NCBI GenBank assembly: GCA_027620575.1
Contig: JAQCDT010000008.1
Span: 1 to 18,563 of the forward strand
Length of the DNA stretch: 18,563 nucleotides
From: Verrucomicrobiota bacterium
GTDB taxonomy: Bacteria > Verrucomicrobiota > Verrucomicrobiia > Opitutales > Coraliomargaritaceae
Reading direction: 5' to 3'
The translations under genes and the position numbers were made by a program. The notes under the pieces are model-generated. The model was given only the letters and a program-made list of their open reading frames with translations. It did not search any database and was not told the origin of the DNA. Shown in pieces: positions 13,779 through 18,563 of this stretch; the stretch's first letter is position 1; each line of letters opens with the position of its first letter.

Positions 13779-16034
13779 TTATTCAGTGGCTTCGACGCGA
13801 TAGAATTTTTGATTTTCTCCAGTGAATTGGTAGTTGAAAACACTGGCTTTAATCTGAGTTCCATCGCCACTATAGGTGGTTTCGGTTTGCCAAGTGTTAT
13901 CAAGTGAATCGGAACTTTGAATACTGTATTGACGACCTGGATAAGCCATGAAGCTGAACTCCAAAGTTTCCTCGTTGGCTTGTAGATCGGAGATGGCGAG
14001 TTGGGTTTTGAAGTTAGGGGTATCGTAGTCGACTGTGGGGTCGGTATTACTGAGAAATTCTTCACGGTTGGTATAGCCGTCGTTGTCGCTGTCCAAGGCA
14101 TCGCTGTTGGTGAGGGTGTTGAAGTGTTCCATCTCCCACCAGTCGGGTAAATTATCTTCATCGGTATCGACGATTTTGCGTAGGTTGACTACGCCTCCGG
14201 TGGCGACTTTATCTGAGAGGTCCGAGCGAGTGGCGACATTGTTGAGGATGCGGTTACGTCGTTCAATCATCGTTTCATCGGGGAAGTTGTGAGCGGCAAA
14301 TGCGACGGCTGCGGTGACGAATGGGGAAGCCATGGAGGTGCCCGATAGGTATCCGTATGCGTTGCTGTTGGGATCGATTCTTTGGATGTAGGGTCTAAGT
14401 GTAGCGGTTAAGGGGAGTGTTTGCAGTAGGCTTTGGCCATCGGCTCTGCTGATACTGAATGAGGGAATCCATGGGGCACTGGCCACGGCAGCTAGAGTCC
14501 AGTTTCTCAGTCCAGTTGCATTTTCTTCAACATTGTTGTAAATGATAACGGCAGTGGCTCCTGCATTCATGGCGTTTAAAACTTTTTCATAAAATAAGAG
14601 GGTGCCTCGTTCGATCAGGGCAATGTTTCCATCGACTTCAGGGGGGAATTCTTCTATCTGACCGATTCCGCATTCAACAAGAAGTCCAGAGAGTGATTCG
14701 CCAGAGACGTTTGAAGCATTATCGATGTATTGATTCTCTAAGGTCGTTCCATTACTTAGAGTGATATCTTGAGTTTCTAAAAGTAAATCTAAATTGAGAG
14801 TGGAGAAAATAAAATCGCCCGGTGCAGCGACATCGACTTCGGCCACTCCGTAGTTTGAAGTGAGTGCGAGTCCTCGCTCTTGTCTGATTGAGGCAACACT
14901 GATTATATTGGGGAGGTCATAACTATTGGGAAAGGCAATTTCAAAGATTCCGTTTCCGTTGATGTCTTCGCCTTCATCCAATATACCATTTTGGTTGAGG
15001 TCTTTTTCTAAATCAAGATTCCATCCTTCGTTGCCAGAGGAGGTACACAAGAGAATTCCGTTATCCGATAAATTCTTTATGGTGTCATATTCAATTTGGC
15101 TATAAATATCGCCTCCATAGGAGGCGTTAACAGCGACGATGTTGTAGCCTCTATTTTTTAATTGGATGACATAATCCATAGCACTATAAGTGGCTGCATT
15201 GCTGAGCGAAATCGGGCCGTTTGAACATGCAAGAGCGATGAATTTAACATTGGGAAAGACGCCCGAAATACCTATTTCGTTATTTTTTTCGGCTGCACAG
15301 ATACCAGCGACATGGGTACCGTGGTCATCACTTCCAATCACATCGGGGCTTTGGTTTACGAAATCAAATCCGTGGATATCATCGACATAGCCGTTGTTAT
15401 CATCGTCGATTCCATTGTTGGGGATTTCTTCTTCATTGACCCATAGTTGATTGATTAAGTCAGGGTGTTTGGTGTTAAAGGTTGAATCTATAATAGCAAT
15501 GATGATTGGATTCTCGGTTGAGCTGGGTCGAGAGAGCGCGAGTGCTTCCAAAAAATCAACATCGCCTCCGCTTTCAGAATTTGCGTTGTTGAGTCCCCAT
15601 TGATTGCTAAATTGAGCATCATTTGGGCGGTCGCTTCGTTCTAACAAAATAGTTGAGGTTTCTTTGCTGTAGTTCAGTTCTACATATTCAACCTGCGGGT
15701 CGTTCTTGAGTTCTTCGAAGAGTTGCTGGATATTTTCGCCTTCAATTAATACGACATCGACTCGCCCCGAAAAAAGCGGGCTATAACGATAGTTGGGTGA
15801 GGTTTCTCCTGTTGTTAAAGGAGAAAAACTTGGGTCTTTGTATTTTACAATGATTTGGTTGGGGACTTGCTGAACCTCATTTGCATTTAAGCTATGAATA
15901 GGCTTAAATAAAAAGACAGCAATACCGATGCAGGCACAGAAATAGTACAAGACGGGTATGAAGCACGTCTTTGACTCGATCAATCTTTGTAAACTGAATG
16001 GCTTAGGGTACTTAGATTTAATTAAGCGATTCAT
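13779..16034 (-). CDS. Secreted subtilisin-like serine protease (peptidase S8) with PA domain
   Basis: A 751-residue exported protease. A hydrophobic segment (about 27-44) ahead of SLNA (48-51) serves as signal peptide or anchor. Residues 58-124 look like an inhibitor_I9-type propeptide. The S8 catalytic domain carries Asp183 (AIIDSTF), His238 (DDHGTHVAG), oxyanion Asn335 (SSGNEG) and Ser567 (GTSMASPFVTAAVA), so the triad is complete. A PA (protease-associated) domain at about 420-550 is inserted between Asn335 and the nucleophile. Acidic calcium-binding-like segments occur at 208-219 (GIDDDNNGYVDD), 345-365 and 623-666 (DEDNLPDWWE, then DSDNDGYTNREEF and NTDP). The last 75 residues form a beta-rich domain ending FYRVEATE, a type common in Verrucomicrobiota secreted proteins. 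No Shine-Dalgarno is seen. It likely degrades extracellular protein; the substrate is unknown. Confidence 0.92.
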   Translation of the reverse strand: MNRLIKSKYPKPFSLQRLIESKTCFIPVLYYFCACIGIAVFLFKPIHSLNANEVQQVPNQIIVKYKDPSFSPLTTGETSPNYRYSPLFSGRVDVVLIEGENIQQLFEELKNDPQVEYVELNYSKETSTILLERSDRPNDAQFSNQWGLNNANSESGGDVDFLEALALSRPSSTENPIIIAIIDSTFNTKHPDLINQLWVNEEEIPNNGIDDDNNGYVDDIHGFDFVNQSPDVIGSDDHGTHVAGICAAEKNNEIGISGVFPNVKFIALACSNGPISLSNAATYSAMDYVIQLKNRGYNIVAVNASYGGDIYSQIEYDTIKNLSDNGILLCTSSGNEGWNLDLEKDLNQNGILDEGEDINGNGIFEIAFPNSYDLPNIISVASIRQERGLALTSNYGVAEVDVAAPGDFIFSTLNLDLLLETQDITLSNGTTLENQYIDNASNVSGESLSGLLVECGIGQIEEFPPEVDGNIALIERGTLLFYEKVLNAMNAGATAVIIYNNVEENATGLRNWTLAAVASAPWIPSFSISRADGQSLLQTLPLTATLRPYIQRIDPNSNAYGYLSGTSMASPFVTAAVAFAAHNFPDETMIERRNRILNNVATRSDLSDKVATGGVVNLRKIVDTDEDNLPDWWEMEHFNTLTNSDALDSDNDGYTNREEFLSNTDPTVDYDTPNFKTQLAISDLQANEETLEFSFMAYPGRQYSIQSSDSLDNTWQTETTYSGDGTQIKASVFNYQFTGENQKFYRVEATE

Positions 16035-16041
16035 AAAGACA

Positions 16042-16057
16042 TATCTAAAATTAGATA
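16042..16057. repeat. Short perfect inverted repeat upstream of the protease gene
   Basis: TATCTA, four bases, TAGATA forms a perfect dyad ending 7 bases upstream of the protease start codon at 16034. It is AT-rich and short, so chance is quite possible. If real, it could be an operator or a small hairpin near the ribosome entry site. Confidence 0.35.
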
Positions 16058-16170
16058 GATGGCTGCGAGTTTCAGTAGTCGATTAAGGGATTTCTTAAAA
16101 GTGTTTCCTTATGAACAACCTAAATGAAAATCCAATTGTTACAACTGTTTTAGGAAGATATCTGCACTCT

Positions 16171-16197
16171 AAAAGAACGAAGAATAAAAGAACGAAG
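16171..16197. repeat. Direct repeat AAAAGAACGAAG (two copies)
   Basis: The 12-mer AAAAGAACGAAG occurs at 16171-16182 and again at 16186-16197 with a three-base spacer (15-base period). It lies in the 190-base gap between the protease and methyltransferase genes, inside a 42-codon plus-strand open frame where it encodes KRTKNKRTK. It may be a coding duplication, a pair of protein-binding sites or chance. Confidence 0.5.
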
Positions 16198-16224
16198 GAT
16201 TTAAATGAAGTATTACGAGAAGTA

Positions 16225-17088
16225 TTATACATTATCTAAACAAGCCCATGTCCCATTGGGAATATTCAAGGTCTGAGCTTGGGTAGAATCTGTATCTGTG
16301 CTTATCAAGAGCATCTCTCCTGAAGTAATATTCCCATTTTTTCCCATTTTTTTGAGTAAATTGCTGAGAACAGTCGGCGTGAGGCCCGGTGTGTGAGAGG
16401 TGAGATAGACAAAGGCAAAGGGATCGCTGAGTACACGTTTGACGTTATCGATTGTTTCCAGCATGGCATGTTCAATTTTATACAGTTCCCCGCTTTTCCC
16501 TCGTCCAAAAGAAGGTGGGTCAAGCAGGATTCCATCATAGCGATGGCCTCGCCTAATTTCTCTTTGTAGAAATTTATTCACATCATCAACAATCCAACGA
16601 ATGGGATGTTCACTGAGGCCGTTGATTTCTGCGTTGTCTCTAGCCCATTGGACCATCCCCTTGGAAGCGTCCACATGACAACAGTGGGCTCCCGCATGGG
16701 CAGCGGCCATAGTAGCACCGCCCGAGTAGGCAAATAAGTTGAGAAATTTCAGAGGTTGTGTACGCTTGGCATTCGCTGTTTTAATTTTTGCTTGGATCGC
16801 ATCCCATAGCTGAATGGTTTCAGGAAAGATTCCAATATGTCCAAAGTCGGTGGTGGAGAGTTTCATGTGAACCGAGTTTATCTGAATAACCCAATTGCTC
16901 GGTAAGCGATCTCTCCCTTGCCAGTTGAGGCCTTGTTTACGATTGAATGATGCATGGGCGTTCTTCCATAACTCTGCCTTGCTTGCATCTTTTGACCAAA
17001 TAGCCTGCGAACAGGGGCGTATTAGCGTATAATCACCGAAGCGTTCTAATTTTTCTCCCGCTCCGCTGTCGAGTAAGCTGTAGTCCAT
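16225..17088 (-). CDS. Class I SAM-dependent RNA methyltransferase (RlmI/RlmK-like, COG1092 type)
   Basis: This family transfers a methyl group from S-adenosylmethionine to RNA. Numbering from the ATG at 17115 (M1), the SAM-binding motif is FLNLFAYSGGATMAAAHAGA (124-143), with acidic D149 after the second strand, DD at 177-178, and the catalytic DPPSFGRGKSGE (199-210). TSHTPG (239-244) follows where m5C enzymes such as RlmI carry Cys, so this is unlikely to be a cysteine-dependent m5C enzyme. The N-terminal PUA domain of RlmI/RlmK is absent. I place the start at 17088 (MDYSLLDSGAGEKLERFG), where relatives begin and GGGA lies just upstream; ATGs at 17097 and 17115 are also possible. The exact RNA target cannot be read from sequence. 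It is not obviously in an operon. Confidence 0.85.
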   Translation of the reverse strand: MDYSLLDSGAGEKLERFGDYTLIRPCSQAIWSKDASKAELWKNAHASFNRKQGLNWQGRDRLPSNWVIQINSVHMKLSTTDFGHIGIFPETIQLWDAIQAKIKTANAKRTQPLKFLNLFAYSGGATMAAAHAGAHCCHVDASKGMVQWARDNAEINGLSEHPIRWIVDDVNKFLQREIRRGHRYDGILLDPPSFGRGKSGELYKIEHAMLETIDNVKRVLSDPFAFVYLTSHTPGLTPTVLSNLLKKMGKNGNITSGEMLLISTDTDSTQAQTLNIPNGTWACLDNV

Positions 17089-17292
17089 AATTCCCATAGA
17101 CTCAGTGATAATCATTTATTTCTAAAAAAAAAGATAAATATCGTTGACGGAGCATTCTGATTAATTAAATTAATACTTTGAAATGGTATTACTAATGAAT
17201 GTAGTTTCATATTAAACTGTTTCTTTTAGGTATGTTAAAGGTAGATTTTTGCTTTTAGCTGTCTTGCTAATTAGAATAACGTGTCCTAATAA

Positions 17293-17332
17293 GCGATCGC
17301 CCTGAATTTTAAATCTAATTTAGGGCGGTCGT
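17293..17332 (+). other. Long imperfect hairpin, possible RNA element on the plus strand
   Basis: Bases 17294-17308 pair with 17317-17331 in a 15-bp stem with an 8-base loop (TTAAATCT), extended by G17293-T17332. Read as plus-strand RNA every pair forms, the imperfections being G-U wobbles (17297/17328 and 17304/17321 in the stem). Read from the minus strand those two become A-C mismatches. The stem contains GCGATCGCCC on its left side. There is no T-run on either side, so it is not a standard intrinsic terminator. Confidence 0.5.
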
Positions 17333-17344
17333 ATTACGGCTCTC

Positions 17345-17368
17345 AAATCCGTCACTGAATCCGTCACT
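17345..17368. repeat. Tandem 12-bp repeat (AAATCCGTCACT / GAATCCGTCACT)
   Basis: Two adjacent 12-mers identical at 11 of 12 positions. They lie between the hairpin and the end of the amidase gene. Such directly repeated half-sites can be regulator-binding sites or remnants of recombination, but no integrase or matching distal copy is seen in the window. Confidence 0.6.
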
Positions 17369-17407
17369 ATTAAAGCTATTTAAAATGAGGAAAGACCGAA
17401 GGGTCGA

Positions 17408-18148
17408 TTAGACGGAATATTTCCTATGGTAGGTTTTAAGTGGAAAATTTTTACCTGGGCAGAGATTTTTTTCGATGTCTTTATGTCCAGCGAATTTGAC
17501 ACGTTTTTTGAGAACAGAGCCTTGCAGCCAGTCGATTAAAGCGGTGAGTGATTTGAGTTGCCGAGCGGTGGGCTTATTTTTTTCGAAGTTGCCGACTAAG
17601 CAGATACCGATTCCGACCTCGTTGATGTAATGATTTTTCACATGTCCACCTTGGAGTTGTTTGAGCCAACGTGAACCCATTTCAATTTGCCCGTCTTTGG
17701 TGTCGGTGCCGTTTCCAATGACAAAGTGGTAAGCCAGTCCGTTTTGCATCCCTCGTTTTCGATGGGAAGTGTCAAACATAGATGCATTTCCTCGGTTCGT
17801 GGCACTGTGGTGAACTACGATGATTTGCCATTTTTTTAGATCTACCTTGATTTTTTTATTTTGGTGAATCAGGTGGCGAACTGGGTTGCGGTAGGAATAA
17901 TATTGGGGGTCGGGGAGTTGCAGTTTTTGTCCAACTTTGATTAGGTCGGATTTCAGCTGATTGAGTTGTTTAATTTTAGTAACGGTGGTCCCATTTTGTT
18001 GAGCAATTCGAGATAGGGTATCACCTGACTTAACGACATAAGTGACCGATGCCAAAAGATTGTGGGGAGTGAGTGTGAGTAGAGGTACAGCAAAACTGGA
18101 AACAAAAAGTTTTTTAGTAAAGTTTCTACGAGTTAATCCCATGCCCAT
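17408..18148 (-). CDS. Tat-exported LysM-containing N-acetylmuramoyl-L-alanine amidase (amidase_2/PGRP fold)
   Basis: This enzyme should cut the amide bond between muramic acid and the peptide stem of peptidoglycan in the periplasm. The 246 residues begin with a twin-arginine signal, LTRRNF (5-10), a hydrophobic stretch (14-33) and a likely cleavage near LLA-SV. A LysM domain follows (about 36-79: YVVKSGDTLSRIAQQNGTT, ending KVGQKLQLP) that binds glycan strands. The catalytic domain has zinc ligands H113 (VVHHSAT), H222 and C230 (GHKDIEKNLCPG), matching T7 lysozyme H17, H122 and C130 in context and spacing. NEVGIGICLVGNF (176-188) is the typical core. ATGs at 18148 and 18142 both fit; AGG lies 8 bases before the second. 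It could work in wall recycling, remodelling or cell separation. It diverges from the PLP-enzyme gene. Confidence 0.92.
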   Translation of the reverse strand: MGMGLTRRNFTKKLFVSSFAVPLLTLTPHNLLASVTYVVKSGDTLSRIAQQNGTTVTKIKQLNQLKSDLIKVGQKLQLPDPQYYSYRNPVRHLIHQNKKIKVDLKKWQIIVVHHSATNRGNASMFDTSHRKRGMQNGLAYHFVIGNGTDTKDGQIEMGSRWLKQLQGGHVKNHYINEVGIGICLVGNFEKNKPTARQLKSLTALIDWLQGSVLKKRVKFAGHKDIEKNLCPGKNFPLKTYHRKYSV

Positions 18149-18183
18149 AACCTGTCATAGGATTAAAAAATGTAAAGCATTGC

Positions 18184-18217
18184 TCGCTTTCATAAAAAAA
18201 ATAGTTTTATAAAGCGA
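18184..18217 (+). repeat. Inverted repeat directly upstream of the PLP-enzyme start
   Basis: TCGCTTT (18184-18190) pairs with AAAGCGA (18211-18217), and ATAAAA (18192-18197) with TTTTAT (18205-18210): a 13-bp interrupted stem with one bulged C and a 7-base loop. It ends 10 bases before the ATG at 18228, over the place where a ribosome binding site would be, and none is otherwise visible. It may be an operator between divergent genes or a translational hairpin. Confidence 0.55.
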
Positions 18218-18227
18218 CTACTTCAAT

Positions 18228-18563
18228 ATGAGTCTAAAGCAAAAATATGTTCTCGGTGAGCCTGTGCCAAATAATCCGCATGCGGTAGTTTCCAATGTAC
18301 CCACTCTAGCGGACGTGTGTGCTTATGAAGAACATGCGGACTATGTTGTTTCAGCGATGAAGCAGGGCTACCCTCGCTTTGTTCAGCATGCTTGGGTGAA
18401 TCAATTAATTGAGTCGGTCGTTGGGCGTTTAGCACTGGAGGTATCGTTTGCAGTCTTGCTTCAAAACAACGCACAAGTGCAATCCTTTGTGCAAAATTTA
18501 GATGCGGGGATTCACTATAGGTCGTTGAGCGAGGAGGAGATTGGCGCTCGTACATCACTGGAT
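18228..18563 (+). CDS. Cys/Met-metabolism PLP-dependent enzyme, Str2-like cystathionine gamma-synthase type (N-terminal fragment)
   Basis: From the ATG at 18228 the plus strand is open for 112 codons to the window edge; the remainder, including the PLP-binding lysine, is missing. The start MSLKQKYVLGEPVPNNPHAV followed by SNVPTLADVCAYEE and MKQGYPRFVQH resembles the N-terminus of the divergent Str2-like cystathionine gamma-synthases, which carry LGEP-P-PHA, LPT--D---YEE and the GYPRF signature. These enzymes join activated homoserine with cysteine in methionine synthesis. Other members of the Cys/Met PLP superfamily are possible. A minus-strand frame covering the same bases has no recognisable protein and is regarded as a shadow. 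An inverted repeat lies 10 bases upstream. CDS confidence is high; the precise reaction is less certain. Confidence 0.7.
   Translation, partial: MSLKQKYVLGEPVPNNPHAVVSNVPTLADVCAYEEHADYVVSAMKQGYPRFVQHAWVNQLIESVVGRLALEVSFAVLLQNNAQVQSFVQNLDAGIHYRSLSEEEIGARTSLD

Larger units (their letters stand above)
17089..17407. other. Intergenic region with hairpin and tandem repeat, no convincing gene
   Basis: About 320 bases between the methyltransferase and amidase genes, mostly AT-rich in the first 190. Both flanking genes are on the minus strand. It holds a long hairpin (17293-17332) and a 12-base tandem repeat (17345-17368), each listed separately. A promoter-like pair on the plus strand (TTGCTT at 17249, 17-base spacer, TAGAAT at 17272) would start transcription just before the hairpin. 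GACC/GGTC (17394-17405) forms a small 4-bp hairpin after the amidase stop and is a weak terminator candidate. Only open frames of about ten codons are seen. Confidence 0.5.

Noticed and set aside
17293..17300. GCGATCGC, the HIP1 octamer of cyanobacteria
   Set aside because: A single copy, part of the hairpin stem, and nothing else in the window suggests a cyanobacterium.
18223..18558. Minus-strand open frame of about 111 codons
   Set aside because: It is the shadow of the plus-strand PLP-enzyme gene, which has a recognisable protein sequence.

Overview
The window is a stretch of bacterial chromosome dominated by housekeeping genes. It most likely comes from the Verrucomicrobiota, probably a marine Opitutae/Puniceicoccales-type organism. 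The clues are a fused lpxC-fabZ gene followed by lpxA (so the cell makes lipid A), RNase HIII (rnhC) in a Gram-negative-type cell, and secreted proteins ending in Asp-rich 'DSDNDG..N..E' segments plus a beta-rich C-terminal domain common in that phylum. Base composition is AT-leaning, and most start codons lack a clear Shine-Dalgarno sequence. No rRNA, tRNA, CRISPR array, insertion sequence or prophage gene was recognised.

Layout. 1-213 (-): N-terminus of a lipoprotein, running off the left edge. 231-1337 (+): secreted or anchored DUF362 protein. 1420-1794 (+): nuoA without its complex I partners. 1844-3172 (-): ffh. 3337-5475 (+): lpxC/fabZ and lpxA, which begin lipid A synthesis and supply a fatty-acid dehydratase. 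5501-8205 (-): rpsO and pnp, each with its own intrinsic terminator, with a structured leader ahead of rpsO. 8289-9599 (-): periplasmic TPR protein. 9682-9924 (+): small Cys-rich zinc-finger-like protein. 9921-11600 (-): GspE/PilB-type ATPase, preceded by mutY at 11668-12696 (-). 12781-13755 (+): RNase HIII. 13779-16034 (-): large secreted subtilisin-like protease with a PA domain. 16225-17088 (-): SAM-dependent RNA methyltransferase. 17408-18148 (-): Tat-exported LysM amidase. 18228-18563 (+): start of a Str2-like PLP enzyme of sulfur amino acid metabolism, running off the right edge.

How the genes relate. Three themes dominate: envelope (lpxC/fabZ, lpxA, amidase, lipoprotein, secretion ATPase, exported protease), RNA and translation (ffh, rpsO, pnp, methyltransferase) and genome maintenance (mutY, rnhC). 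Few genes form obvious operons; most are singletons separated by divergent or convergent junctions.

The most interesting non-coding signal is the leader upstream of rpsO. It can fold into a three-way junction closed by a 6-bp stem. One arm contains the tandem G-U/G-C pair that S15 recognises in 16S rRNA, which suggests autoregulation. A second candidate is an orphan hairpin at 17293-17332 whose only non-Watson-Crick pairs are G-U wobbles when read from the + strand. I found no clear evidence of an entirely new multi-gene system.
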